From NCBI RefSeq assembly GCF_000715075.1, contig NC_134088.1, forward strand, positions 930,001 to 994,000: a stretch of DNA of 64,000 nucleotides, given 5' to 3'. A program made the position numbers and the translations under genes. The notes under the pieces are model-generated. The model saw only the letters and a program-made list of their open reading frames with translations. It was not told where the DNA came from and made no database searches. Origin of the DNA: Nicotiana tabacum (lineage: Eukaryota > Streptophyta > Magnoliopsida > Solanales > Solanaceae). This document shows positions 1 to 12,650 of the stretch, in pieces. How positions within the stretch are numbered: the first letter of the stretch is position 1; the number at the start of each line of letters is the position of its first letter.

Positions 1-1047
1 CTCCCATATTGTATTATAGCTTTAGGCCCAAGCTGGTAGATAACCTATCAATTTAGAGTCTGTTTCTAACATGTAATTTGTGATAGTGATGCAGTCTACA
101 AATCTACAACATAATAGGATTAGACTATTAAGATCCATTTAGATTCCAAAATTTTAGTGTGAATTCGAATTAATCAAGCAAAATAAAATTTAAATTAATC
201 GAGCAAAGCATATACTGAAAATTGAATTAAAAAGAATCAACTTAAATTTAAATTGAATATGGGAAATTTAACCTATTTTGAAGATTAATTTAAAGTTGGA
301 GTAGAATGTTTATATTATTAGGATTTAACATTAGTTAATTTATTTAATTAATATCTAGATAGCATTTGTAGTCAATATTATATAGCAATAAATTTTCTAA
401 TATGTGATTAAATTAAGTTTCATGCTATTATAAATAAGAGTATTACGAGCTATTTTTTTAGTGAAGTATTGCATAAAGAATATTAGAGAATATTTGAAGG
501 TTATTTTTCTCCTCTATAAATTGATTACGTGCTCTAATGTGTATGACATGCATTGCTGATTGTACTACTTTCTTCAATCTTTGTCTAGAATATGATCTCA
601 AATATTAAGGATTCAAATAGAATTCTAACTTAAATTAAAGTCAAATTTATAATTTAAGTTAAAAAAATTAATCAACATATTTTTACATGCTATAATATAT
701 ACATTCATATGTACATTTATTCACTTAAATCTACCATTATGGATCATAATACTACCATTTCAAAACGTGCCTAATGTTAAGATCCAAATATTCCTCCAAC
801 TTCAACCTTAGATATTTATTCATTGCTTTTTAATTCACAACTACATCAAAAAATCGTGATTTGAATATTCTGTTCGAATAAAACTTTGCACCCCAATTAA
901 GCATGTAATAAATTATTTTCGGAAAACTTCTTAAATCCAAGAAAGAAAAATATGTCGAGAGAACTAATAAAAATAACCCCTTATATTTCGGAGAGGCCTA
1001 AAATATATTCCTGATCAGTTTTATTTTTTACATTTATGAAAAGTGAA
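1..1047. other. AT-rich intergenic DNA
   Basis: No gene or recognisable element seen. The stretch is strongly AT-rich with many short stop-interrupted frames on both strands. Confidence 0.6.
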
Positions 1048-1188
1048 TTTAGGGCCTGTTTGGCCATAAAATATTTTTTTTTTTTTTTGAATTCTTTTCT
1101 CAGAATCAGTGTTTGGCCATGAAATTTCACTTGAAGTCGAATTTCAGAATTTTTCAAAAAATCCGAAAAACTCCAGAAAACTGTTATT
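1048..1188. repeat. Possible MITE remnant
   Basis: The motif tgtttggccat followed by aaa occurs twice about 55 bases apart, with a long T run between. This 'tgtttggccat' edge is common in Solanaceae short transposable elements. No matching inverted terminus is visible, since the copia LTR starts at 1189, so the call is tentative. Confidence 0.3.
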
Positions 1189-1335
1189 TGTTATAAATCC
1201 TGCAAATGGATCCATCCACTTGCAACGATGGATGTCTCCCATAACATGTTTTAGATTGGTTATGTATCCATAACATGTTTTAGATTGGTTATGTAATAAC
1301 AGGTTTTGGATTGGTGCAACGAATAAAAGATGATA
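1189..1335 (+). repeat. 5' LTR remnant of copia element
   Basis: Aligns with the start of the 3' LTR at 3958, including about three copies of a 29-base subrepeat (ataacaagttttagattgg core). After about 1335 the similarity to the 3' LTR fades, so the LTR is truncated or rearranged. Confidence 0.7.
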
Positions 1336-1436
1336 TATATGGGTCCAATCACGTGTCATGTGGACCATTTACTATTATATGATTTTAATAGTTGCATCTA
1401 TTGTATAGTCACATGTGCATTATCAACTTGTAGTTT

Positions 1437-2235
1437 GGCTTTTGCAAGGTTACTTGCTCAAATTATTAGAGCACAGTTCGAGAATGTAAATTATGATGAT
1501 TTATCTTGATAATGCTGGTTTAAATCCAAGTTGGTTTAGTAGAAATTATATGCCTCCAACTATAGCTAACCAATTGGTTATGAGAACAAAACTCCCAAAA
1601 ATAAAATTTGGTATGAGATGTATTATTTAATATATATCAGCGCTTGTACGCATCTAGCCAACAAACTATTGATAAATTCTCCCTGTCACAATTGGTTTAG
1701 GGTCAGGAACCAAATAAATTCTATCTAGAAATATGAATGTGCTATATGATTTAATTGCTCCACCATAACGCATAAAGATGAGTCCCTAAAGAATTATGGG
1801 GATATGTCTTGGTGATCCAACATTGGGGGGGAGGGGGGGGAATGGGCAGCTAAAAAAATATTACATGAGATGAATTATTATGAGTACGTCTAGATCCTCA
1901 CACAAGAAAATATGAACTTCAAGTTCAAGTGATAATTCATTTGCAAAATATTGCTAGACACATTTATTGGCCCAAAGCTAAATATCATATTTCAGCTACT
2001 AGTGCTCCAAAAAAAAGGAATAAAGTCCATGAAGGACAAAGTCTATGGCACACATGAAGCATAATTGACTAATCGGTTCCAAAAATAAAACTCCTTGAAG
2101 AAGGAGAAAAGTAAATGATCAAGATGTCTATAATAAGGAGGCAAGTGCTCTATAAGGGCACCGCGACATAACACTTTATAGGACCTCATAAAAGAGGCTC
2201 GGGTACCTGAAAAAAAGAGATCTCGACAAGTTATG
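1437..2235 (+). pseudogene. Copia integrase remnant
   Basis: Broken reading frames still show the copia integrase C-terminal half: a piece like LLAQIIRAQF near 1447, then IA-LVMRTKLP near 1563 and the run leading to the RT linker. At least a dozen stops and shifts are present. Catalytic DDE residues cannot be recovered, so this is a relic. The N-terminal integrase, protease and gag are missing upstream. Confidence 0.65.
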
Positions 2236-2533
2236 TCTTTATTAAGTGATGATGCAACTGATATAAAATGAACATCGACGATATTATTGATATAATGTAG
2301 CGCTCAATATTATCAATATTGATGAGGATCTTGAGCTCAAATCTATCATAGAATGTGGACAGATAAATGATTGGCCAAAATAAAAAATACGCAATCAAGA
2401 TTGACTTCACCTGAAAAAATGTGAAGTTGGACATATAGTCCCAACATCAGAAAGTATAAAGCCCAGTGGAGGTAAACATATTTTCTTGTGAAAAAGTAAA
2501 ATTCAAAATCAAGTCTATAGATATAAAGACAAC

Positions 2534-3238
2534 TTGTGGCACAAGATTTTTCGTAAACATCCTGGCATTGATTATATAGAGACATATTCTCCTGTGATGG
2601 ATGCAATCACATTCAGGTATCTTATTAGTCTAGTAATTCATGAAAAACTTGATATTCATCTTATTGATGTTGTCACGGCCTATTTATATGACTCACTGGA
2701 TAACGAAATTTTTATGAAAATCCCTAAAGGATTCAAAGTACATGAAACATACAAAGATACCCGAGAAACTTGTTTAATAAAGCTTCATAAATCCTTGTAT
2801 GGATTGAAGCAATCATGGCGCATGTGGTATAATCGTCTCAACGAATACCTATTGAAAGAAGGGTACAAGAATGACACAATTTATCCTTGTGCCTTTATAA
2901 AAAGATCTGGATCTGAATTTGTCATAATAGCTATGTATGTTGATGACTTGAATATCATTGGAACTCCTGAAGAGCGTCCAAAGGCAGTAGAATGCTTGAA
3001 GAAAGAATTTGAAATGAAAAATCTTGGAAAGACAAAATTTTGTCTTGGCTTACAAATTGAGCATTTGAAAAATAGAATATTTGTCCATCAATCAACATAC
3101 ACCGAAAATATTTTGAAGCTCTTTTATATGGATAAAACACATCCATTGAGTACCCCGACAGTTGTGAGATCACTTGATCTAAATAAAGATCCATTTCGTC
3201 CTCATGAAAATAATGAAGAACTTTTAGGTCATAACTGA
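2534..3238 (+). pseudogene. Copia reverse transcriptase (partial)
   Basis: A 234-codon open stretch carries the copia reverse transcriptase core. GIDYIETYSPV opens the domain, a VVTAYLYDSLDNEI segment holds the first catalytic aspartate region (the usual DVVTA..G is mostly kept), SLYGLKQSWRMWYNRL follows, and the polymerase box AMYVDDLNIIG is intact. It stops at 3238 before the RT-RNase H connection, whose usual sequence is shortened (DYANAGYLSDP follows directly), so an internal deletion is likely. The frame upstream of 2534 is broken. Function in the family is copying element RNA to cDNA in cytoplasmic particles; this copy cannot do so alone. Confidence 0.85.
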
Positions 3239-3735
3239 TTGATTATGCAAATGCAGGATATTTGTCTGACCCACATACAGGTCGATCTCAAATAGGCTAT
3301 TTATTTACATGTGAAGGTATTGCCATATCATGGCGTTTAACAAAACAAACTGTGATTGCTACTTCTTCAAATCATGCAGAGGTAATAGCCATTCATGAAG
3401 CGAGTCGAGAATACATTTGGTTGAGATCAATAACTCAACATATCCAGGAGCTATGTGGTCTCTCACGGGAAAATGATATCCCAATAACATTATTTGAAGA
3501 CAATGCTGCATGTATAGCTCAACTAAAAGGGGGATATATTAAAGGAGACAGAACAAAGCATATTTCACCAAAATTCTTTTTCACATATGATCTTCAAAAG
3601 AATAGTGAATTAGATGTTCAACAAATTCGTTCAAGTGATAATTTGGCAGATTTGTTCACTAAGGCATTGCCGACATCAACATTTGAGAAGTTAAGATACA
3701 AGATTGGAATGGGTCGTCTCCGAGATATCAAATAA
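3239..3735 (+). pseudogene. Copia RNase H domain
   Basis: Follows the RT in another frame after a stop. It shows the copia RNase H hallmarks: SWRLTKQTVIATSSNHAEVIA with the conserved S.AE region, then LFEDNAACIAQ with catalytic Asp, then TKHISPKFFF and a LADLFTKALP tail near the end. Copia RNase H usually begins with a GYSDADWAG-like strand; here that part is shortened to the LSDPHTGRSQIGYLF region. The stop codon at 3733-3735 is followed by non-coding sequence and the polypurine tract. Confidence 0.85.
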
Positions 3736-3957
3736 GGTTTTTTATTAGGGGGAGAAATACGCGTTGTACTCTTTTTCCCTTAAGCAAGGTTTTGTCCCAT
3801 TTGAGTTTTCCTAGTAAGGATTTTTAATGAGGCAACTCTTAATGCGTATTACAAGATATGTGTACTTTTTTTCCTTCACTAAGATTTTTCCCACTGGGTT
3901 TTTCTTAGTAAGGTTTTAATGATGCACATTATCTGTTAGTGGACATCCAAGGGGGAG

Positions 3958-4245
3958 TGTTATAAATCCTGCAAATGGATCTATCCATTTGCACCGATGG
4001 ATGTCTCATATAACAAGTTTTAAATTGGTTATGTATCTATAACAAGTTTTAGATTGGTTATGTATCCATAACAGATTTTAGATTGGTTATGTATTTATAA
4101 CAAGTTTTAGATTGGTTTTGTAACAACGAAACGTTTCTATAAATAGGTTCACTGATGAACCTATTCTAGACTCAAAAACAAAGAAATAAATCCTCTCTTC
4201 TAATGTTATCATTCTCTTCTATTATTAGTCCTAATTAATTACATA
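3958..4245 (+). repeat. 3' LTR of copia element with 29-bp subrepeats
   Basis: Preceded by the purine tract aagggggag. It starts tgttataaatcc and holds four tandem copies of a 29-base unit at about 4012-4125. A TATA-like ctataaatag at 4138 is the probable element promoter. The right edge is uncertain because the 5' LTR diverges before its end. Confidence 0.75.
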
Positions 4246-5745
4246 GTTCTTGCTATATTGTTTTTATTTTATAATATTATTTAAATTTTCACTTCAGATC
4301 ACTCACAATAATTCAAAAATAGCTTCAAATTGTATTCATGTCCAAAAGCAACTTTATTTTTCAAATACTATTTTCTTTATTATTTTTTTTTTACTTTTTT
4401 CTGGAATTTCACCGTTCTTATGTCTAGATGCCCACTTAGTCTCCATCAAATAGTTACTTGATTGAAAACGACCTTGATGTACTTTCTAAAAAAATATTCT
4501 CCAAAATAAGAAAATAATTTTTTAAAAAATTCACCACATTTAATTTGGACCATCTATAGTGCATATTTTTTTCTATTTTTTGTTTATTCTTTTCTTCATA
4601 CAAATATAACATATCCCCAAGAATATTTCAATACACGCTCCTTTAAAGTGAGTGAAAAGAATATACCTAGTCGAAGATAAATTTATGCCTCGATTCCATG
4701 TTCCCATATATTGCCAAGTGTCCCTCTACCTGGCATCACCAACCACCCCCTTTTCCCCACCACCCTACCCCAAAAAACACACACAGAGAGAGCATCAATC
4801 ATCCCAACCATGGCATCTCCTATTTCTCTCTATAATTTCACACACAAACACACACCCAAATAAATATCCTTACTTTTAATTTCCACTAGCTTTTTATGGT
4901 GTCCAATAACTAGCTTTTTTTTGCGGTTTTTTTTTATCCACCTCTATTTGTTAATTTTTTGTTGGGTTTTTAGAGATTAAAGATTAGATTTTTTGAGTTT
5001 GTTTTAGGACATTTAATACGAGAAAGCTTAAATTTTGGTGGGTTTTGTCAAGAATTGGGAGAAAATTGAAAAAGTTTGAAGCTTTGGGGTAATCAGAATT
5101 GAGGAGGACGGGCATTTTCTTTATAAGGTAATTTTACTGATTCTTGATGCTCAATTTGGGTTATTTGATTCATTTACTGAATTGGGTTTTCAGGATTTTG
5201 AATTTTTGGGTTAATATTTTGAGCTTTCCAGAGTTATTTGAGCTACAAATTTGTGCTTTTTTGTGCATATTTGTAAAGAATTGCTGAATTATATGGGAAA
5301 TTTGGTGAATCTTTTCTGGGGTTTGGTAAATTTTGCTGGAATTGTGATATTACTGATGCTTAATTCTCATTTAGGGGTTTTGATTTATTACTTAAAAGGG
5401 TTTGAAGAGTTCTGGTTCATTGGCTTAGTATTTTGTATGTTCTTGGATTAACTTGAGGCTAAAAATAGGTGATTTTAGTTGTTGATTTCTGTTATTATTT
5501 TGTTGAAGAATTCTTGAAGTTTATGTTTGGTTAATATTTCTAGGGCATTGATGATTCTTGGTGGACATGGTTGTTAACTTTCTCAGAACATTCGAGTTAC
5601 TGAATTTGGGAGTGTTGAGGTGTGACTTTGGAGTATTACGAGTTCTGATACTAACTCATAAAGGATGAAGGTGTTGGAATTTTGAGTGAATAAAGGCTGG
5701 AATTTTGATTGCTAAGTGAGAGAGCAGCAACCTTTGCTACACTCT
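4246..5745 (+). promoter_or_regulatory. Upstream region and leader of the Raf-like kinase gene
   Basis: About 500 bases of AT-rich DNA are followed by a CT/CA-rich stretch (about 4730-4870) typical of a plant transcribed leader. A consensus donor (ttataag/gtaatttt at 5127/5128) and a candidate acceptor (tgctaag at 5716) suggest a leader intron of about 590 bases at 5128-5716. If so, the small open frame at 5251-5451 lies inside it and is not a uORF. The transcription start was not determined. The intron call is inference from splice consensus. Confidence 0.45.
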
Positions 5746-8700
5746 ATGGATAGCCCCACAATGACCAACCCTGGCTCACTTTGTAGTTCTAACGATGACA
5801 CGCCACGTGTGAAGTTCTTGTGTAGTTTTTCGGGCAGTATATTGCCGAGGCCTCAGGATGGGAAGCTTCGGTATGTGGGCGGTGAGACAAGGATAGTGAG
5901 TGTTCCACGCGATATTTCTTTTGAGGAACTCATGGCGAAAATGAGGGAGATCTTTGAGGGGGCAATGGTATTAAAGTATCAGCAGCCTGATGAGGATCTT
6001 GATGCTCTTGTCTCGGTAGTGAATGATGATGATGTGGTCAATATGATGGAGGAATATGATAAGTTGGGTTCTGGTGACGGATTTACTAGGCTCAGGATCT
6101 TTCTGTTTTCTCACCCTGATCAAGATGGATCGTTGCATTTCTGTGATGGGGATGAGAGGGATAATGAGAGAAGGTATGTGGATGCTTTGAATAGTCTTAA
6201 TGAATCCCCGGAATACAGAACGGCACAACATAATGAATTTCAGATTACAGGTCCATTAGATGATCTCCACGTTGCGGAGCAGTGCTTTAATCAGATGAAT
6301 CTTGATGGTAGCCTCCATAATCTGAGGAGTAACGATGCACATATGCCTCAGATCAACTTGCGTCACCTTACAATTCCACATATGGGTTTTGCTCAGCCCC
6401 AACAATCGGTTAATCAGAGGTATAATGAAATGGAGGCCCCGTGGAGTCCAGCATACTATTCTCCTAGGCAGCCGGGACACCTTGATCCACGGCCAATATC
6501 AGATTTTCCAAATTCTCCTTCATCATCGCGGTACTATTCTCCCTACCCAGAGTTCCAAGAGAAAAGTTTTGATAGAATGCCTGAAGAGTACAGTCGTCTT
6601 CAGGTCAATCATCCATCCCTATATGATCATCAACCTCAATATACGGATAACGTACTATTATTTCCGAATGGACCTGTACCAGACAAGGCTGGCTTTCCAG
6701 GAAACATCCTTCACGGTGCTAACACATTTGAGGGGAACAGTATCTGTGAGCATTGCCGAATGACTTTTCAGCGCAATCAACCTCACCCCGATTCCTCTTG
6801 GAAGCCTGGAGAACATTCTCATTTCGATATGGTAAATGGATTCCACCAGGTTGCAAATCCTTGTGCTGAGTGCCCACCAAAAAGAGAAATGTTTCCGGTG
6901 ACTGCCGATGCCAATTTGCACCACTCATACTACCCCATCGAACAAAATGATCCTCGTTGCCGTCAGAGTGAGACTCATAGTCATGAAAGAGGGTGGAGCG
7001 TGCAGCATCAACCAAATGCTCGAGTTGAGGACCCACAGATCCATGCGTCTGGAGCTAGTAGGTTGACAGATCACTATGTTGTGGAAAATGCTGCCAGTAT
7101 ATCACTTTCCCATAGCAATTTAATTGACGGGCATCAGGTCCTTGCACAAGGTCTCAATTATGAAGACCTTCGTCACATTCGAACTGGACGGGATCCTGTT
7201 AGCCAGGTATATCATGATCAGGTGGTAGCCACAGGATCTCAGATTCATCTTCCCTCCATGGATGATCGTGGAGTTCGATATGGAAATCTACCTTATGCTT
7301 ACGGACCAGATGCAACCTACCAGGTTCCTCAAGCAAACATGCCTGCACATTCTTTGTGGAGGAATGTTCAAAGCCCAAGTCACGGAGGTCCTTCATACGA
7401 GGTTGCTAATCCACCACAGTTGGTCAATGGTTCTGCTAGTCCTGGATTTGTCAGGGGTATAATGGAAAATAGTCCTAGGTTGCAAGCTGGGATGGAGAAC
7501 CAAAATTCTTGGCTTGATTCTTCACAGAAAAGGATGGGATTTGATGGTTTTTCCGTGCCTGAATATTCTTATGTACCAGCCCAAAACATGATATCAAATG
7601 CTCACACTGTGGGAAATCAGTCCGTGCATACTGTGGAAGCTATTCAGACCCCAGGTGGCATGCACACTTTTGCAACTCTGGAGGATCCGTCGTTAAAATC
7701 TGATTCAGAACCATTCCTTGGTGATAGGCCGGCTTCGTTGAATAGGTCTGGAACAAAGTTAACTGCTGATATGTGTGTCAGCGAGAAGGAGAGTTTTATT
7801 CGCCAGGAAGTTGAACAGCTATGTCCTTCAGTGTTGGTGGAAGACTCTAATATGTGCAGCGGGACTCCGTCAGAAGCATTAATGGACAAAAATCCAAATA
7901 CCCCTGTATCTCTTGGGTCCACTTGCCCAGAAAGTGCTGTAAAAGAAGGTGGTTCTGCCGATACTGAGACTAACCCAAAGGATCGGTTGGCTTGCTTACC
8001 TGATCAGATTTCTTCTGTGGAAAAGGTAGAATTACAAAGTGTTAAGGGTGTAAAAGCTGAAGTCCAAGAAAATGCTGATTCCATTCATGAGCATGACACT
8101 GCGGCTAAAGTGGCGAATGAGAACGATGCAGAGTTAGCTGTGAGGGTCACGATATTATTATTATTATTAGTTTGCATCATATATGTTTAGTATTTGTGAT
8201 TCTATATATAATACCATCTCTTGATTTACAGGATGGCCATGGGGGCTTGGAATTTGATTCTGACGACAATGTTAACAATTCCAAGATTGAGCCGACAAAG
8301 GCTGAGGAAGAAGCTATTGAGAAGGGATTGCAGGTTCTTGAAATCACTTTGTTCTGTCTTCCCTTTCCTCACTAGTCTCAAGCTAACATTTTTTTTCCGC
8401 ATTCCAACTGTGATTCTTCTGAGGAGATTATGGGAAAACCTTTCTAGTCAAATCTCGTGTCACATTAGTTGCTGCTTCTCTTTCCTCTCAGATTTTTCCG
8501 AGGAGATTATACGGAAAACCTTCTGCATTCATTTTGTTTTGTTTGTTTTTAGTGAATATTTTGTCAGGTTTTGTTATTTTCATATATATTATTTGAATAA
8601 AACTGTATTCATGTTGTATTGATATAGACAATCAAGAATGAAGATCTCGAGGAAATCCGGGAGTTGGGTTCTGGGACATATGGATCAGTTTATCACGGAA

Positions 8701-11700
8701 AGTGGAAGGGGTCAGATGTCGCTATAAAGAGAATCAAAGCCAGCTGCTTCGCAGGAAGGCCATCTGAAAGAGAACGTTTGGTATGTCCTTAATATATACA
8801 TTCTCTGATATAAAAACTTCTGCTCTGTAAGCATGGTGGATCCTCTTCTTTTCACTTTCTCACTTGTGTAACCAGTAAAATGTTGGGATTTATTGACCAT
8901 CATATCCTATTCTGGACGCTTCTTCTCCATCAGTGACATCAGAATCCTGCAAATGCTTGTAAATATAAAGATTCATAAGCTCTTTCCTCTTCTCCTGATA
9001 TGCTCCTGCTAAAATTCTTTTGTCTTTTTTCCATGACTCGGGTTAGTAGGAAATATGACAAGTCTACTGTTTGCAATCTCATTGATGTGTTTCAAATAGT
9101 CACCCGAGATTCACTGATCTCCTGGCAAACCCCAAATTCTCTTCTACTCTTTTAGTAATGATAAAATACTGACCTGAAACACTAACTTCCTCAAGCAAAT
9201 AAAATTTTAGCTCAGGCACTGACTATGAAGATGTTCATAGTCCATGAACTATATCAATATATAGTATTAGGTATAATTGGTGCCAACTTTCAGCAAGTAT
9301 ATTACGTTGATCTATGACGCTCTTCTTTTTGGCATTATTTTTCTCTTTCAATGTGACCATAGCTTTAAGATGGATTGCCTCTCATATCATCGGTGTTCAC
9401 TGGAGATCTCATATCGTTTAAAATATTGATTGACCATTTCCTACCCAAATTAGGAAGAAAATAAGAGGAAGAAGTTGAAAAGAGGGATTCAAATGATATT
9501 GTCTAGCATTCTTATCACCACTTCTAGTTATGACCTGAGTTCTAATGGTGAAATTTAATTTGATGCTACACTTTGCTTATTGCGCTGCTTTGTTTCACTC
9601 TGTCTTCATTCTCCAGAAGTAGTCTATATTTTGAACCCAATCTTATTTTCCTCTTCATTTTCTGTTCATTAGATTGCAGATTTCTGGAGGGAAGCTCTGA
9701 CATTAAGTTCACTGCACCATCCAAATGTTGTTTCTTTTTACGGTGTAGTCCGTGATGGCCCTGATGGATCTTTAGCAACTGTTACAGAATTCATGGTCAA
9801 TGGATCGTTGAAGCAGTTTTTACAGAAAAAGGACAGGTACATTTTGCTTTTCAGTTATCTAGGAGGTAACCGTCAGAGTTGGACTTCATTATTTTCACAA
9901 TTTCATTAAGTTAAAGGACATTGTCAATGTTCTAGATAGTTCGCATCTTCAACATATCTTTGATAACTATTTATTCAACAGGACTATTGATCGTCGTAAA
10001 AGGCTTATCATTGCCATGGATACTGCTTTTGGAATGGAGTATCTGCATGGGAAAAACATTGTTCACTTTGATCTTAAATGTGAAAATCTGTTGGTGAATA
10101 TGCGGGATCCACATCGACCTGTCTGCAAGGTATGATGAATACTCATATTTCCTTGAGCGCCACAGCCTAGTTAAGATATTTCAGAATTCATTGTATCTGA
10201 AGATAAAAATGCATTTAGATTTGTGGAGTTCAGTAACACTACAACTCTCGTACTGTAGTGGATATATTTAGCGCCTGACACTACATTGCTTTACCTTTAG
10301 ATTGGTGATCTTGGCCTATCAAAGGTGAAACAGCACACTTTAGTCTCAGGAGGTGTTCGTGGCACTTTACCCTGGATGGCACCTGAGCTTCTAAGTGGAA
10401 AAACTAAGGTGACAGAGAAGGTAACGTCTTGTCTTTGAAAAGCCGGAGGTTATGTTGTTATGTTTGCTCTTTCATGAAGTGATCATTAACCTTTTTCTGC
10501 GATGCAGATTGATGTTTACTCTTTTGGAATTGTTATGTGGGAGTTGCTTACTGGTGATGAACCATATGCAGATATGCATTGTGCTTCAATAATAGGTATG
10601 TACCCGTTCTAAATGCATGTTATTTTTCTTTTTCTCTTTGTTTGCCAGAGAAATCAATCTCCTCTACTTGTTTGTATCACCTTGAAACTTCCCTTCCTTA
10701 AAAGAACCACTTTCAGAGAACCACTGAAAAAAAAGAATTAAAAAAAAAGGAGACAAAAGAAAAAGAAGAAGAAGAAGAAGAAGAAGACAATTCACTAAGT
10801 GGATGCAGTATCTTTTAGAATCCCTGTCCATTTGTGTCTCTGTCACTGGGTACTTGTGAATGCTTGCTGATGGACTCTTTAATCTAGGTAGCGTCTAGGT
10901 CATATATGAGAATAGTACCAATTATACTGTATAATGCAATCGAAACGTGTTTGATCATTTATGCATGTCTGATGGTTATCTATATCTATTTGCTGTTGTG
11001 GTTGTCTTAGTAGCTCTTGGCATATTTTCTGTCCTTGCATGGCTAGCGTCGTGATTGTAAATTGTTAAGAGAATGAAATTTGGACCTTTTATTTATTTAT
11101 TGGAAATGAAGTTAATAAAAGTAAAAGAATGGTTCTTCGCAAAGTTAGCCCAAGAAGATTGTATATTTGGGCACCAAAAGCTTGTCCGCAAATGGGCTCC
11201 GTACCCATGGCTAAACCAGAAAGGATTGAATATCCAGTGATGTTGGCGAATCCAATAGCAAGGGAACCACCAGCTAGTGCTAAATCACCGATCCGGCCAA
11301 GAACAAGCATAGAGATCATGGACCGGGAGTAAAGTAAAAGACCGGTGAGAATCATAGGAAGAGCGATATTAGCAATGGATTGAGCTTCTTTGAAAACAAG
11401 GGAAAGATGAGTGATTTTGCTGTTGGTTTTGTGGGGGTAATTAGGGACCTCAGAATTCTGCGCTTGATATTGGTTTGTTGGGCTTTTGGGTATCAAAGGG
11501 GCAAACATGTCGGCTTCTTGAGGAACTTTAATGGAGAGGGTACATTTTTATTTATTTATTTAGTTAGTTATATCTTCAACACAATTTCCAGTGATACAAG
11601 GTGTTGAAGGAGTCTGCTTATTATATATAGGCTGTAGCTGTTACTTATCTACAAAAACCAGTTTCCGCATTCTGGACGTGTGTAAATATTTTCATATTAC

Positions 11701-11902
11701 TTGAGGGATTACTCATCTTGTTTTATGATATATAGGAGGAATTGTTAACAATACACTGCGTCCACAAATTCCAACATGGTGTGATCCCGAATGGAAAGCG
11801 CTGATGGAGAGTTGTTGGGCCCCTGAGCCGGCAGAGAGGCCATCATTCTCAGAAATCTCTCAAAAATTGAGAACTATGGCAGCGGCAATGAACCTGAAAT
11901 AA
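5746..11902 (+). CDS. PB1-domain Raf-like MAPKKK (B4 group, RAF35-type), 8 exons
   Basis: Serine/threonine kinase of the plant Raf-like group with an N-terminal PB1 domain; in Arabidopsis, B4 Rafs act early in osmotic-stress signalling by activating SnRK2 kinases. Exons: 5746-8139, 8232-8333, 8628-8780, 9673-9836, 9982-10129, 10301-10420, 10508-10595, 11736-11902. All junctions are GT-AG and phases agree, giving 1111 residues. PB1 spans about 21-122 ([16 protein letters not shown] acidic motif). Residues 123-830 look disordered, rich in Pro, His, Gln, Tyr. The kinase domain, about 838-1105, has GSGTYGSV, lysine 866 in [12 protein letters not shown] (968-973), GDLGLSK instead of DFG (989-995) and MAPE. 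HFD and DLG are normal variants for this group. An in-frame GTG at 5716 is not a start; the first ATG is 5746. Intron 7 (1140 bases) holds a reversed MATE gene fragment. Orthology to RAF35 rests on remembered similarity. Confidence 0.93.
11089..11508 (-). pseudogene. MATE transporter gene fragment inside kinase intron 7
   Basis: A 139-codon frame, antisense to the kinase gene, matches the N-terminal part of plant MATE/DTX efflux carriers. It has a variable head, then [20 protein letters not shown] (first membrane helix), [40 protein letters not shown] and a Leu-rich helix ending LTSFPI. Family proteins are about 500 residues with 12 helices, so about three quarters are missing. The coding match ends abruptly at a tttatttattta run (11087-11101), and the same run recurs beyond the start at 11545-11561, which could be a duplicated target site or repair scar. 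Being in an intron it should be spliced out of the kinase mRNA. Not a functional carrier; an antisense transcript is conceivable. Confidence 0.85.
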
Positions 11903-12650
11903 TGCCTGTTTCAGGAGTTACCATACTCGCTCCTTCCAAAACAGTTAGTCATTCACATGTTGACTGAGAAAGATGAAAGGATAGCGCATGTTTCACTTCG
12001 AAGTTGTTACCGTCTCCCAAGATGGCACCAAACTATAATAAACATTCTTAAATATGTTTTCTCGTCCGGTAACTTCATATGGCCTATTAACAATATGAAG
12101 TCATTGCAACACGGACGTCCTAGTGCTATATTGAAGATCATATTACAATACTTTGAATTATACTATGATCTTGAAGCCGAGTAGTACGTTTATGCATCTT
12201 CCGAAAGACCATTGGGGTTGGCCGGCATTTCAACTTTGTCAAGGTCTCAGCATATGTTAAGGTTATGATGATGCTGGTGCAGTTCATTCAGATATTGATT
12301 TTTCTTGTTTCAGATATCTGTTGGAACTGGTAAAGCAGTGTATATAAATTAATGATAATTTATACATCTGAAGTTATATGATTTTCATTTTCTGTATTAC
12401 ATTAGCATACAGCTATACAATATAAAATCTGTAGGCAGGTAAGTTGCTCTCTTTTGCAATGAAGGAAGCAGCCATTGCTCTACCTAGTTGAATTTTAAGT
12501 GTAACAAATTGTTGAGATAAGGCCCCCTTAAGTTTTATACACAGTTATACTCTGCTAGAATTATTTTACTTTATATTTTGAAGTGCTATATTGAGGTTTT
12601 TACTCTTTCAAGGGTGATTTATTCTAGGCAAATCTACGATCTAAGCTCAT
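11903..12650 (+). other. 3' UTR and downstream flank of the kinase gene
   Basis: No coding signal. The first few hundred bases probably form the 3' UTR. AT-rich segments with AATAAA-like words around 12340-12430 are candidate polyadenylation regions. The 75-codon open frame at 11957-12184 has no recognisable protein features. Confidence 0.45.

Larger units (their letters stand above)
1189..4245 (+). mobile_element. Decayed Ty1/copia LTR retrotransposon
   Basis: LTRs starting with the same bases (tgttataaatcc) lie at 1189 and 3958. Between them are copia-order domains: integrase remnant, reverse transcriptase, RNase H, then a polypurine tract (aagggggag) directly before the 3' LTR. Gag and protease are absent; integrase remnants begin almost directly after the shortened 5' LTR. 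Many stops and frameshifts make it non-autonomous. No clear target-site duplication was found, and the right end (about 4245) is approximate. Confidence 0.85.

Noticed and set aside
5251..5451. Upstream ORF controlling the kinase
   Set aside because: It lies within the probable leader intron, so would not be in the mature mRNA.
11089..11508. Functional nested MATE gene
   Set aside because: Only the first quarter of the protein is present; most membrane helices are missing.
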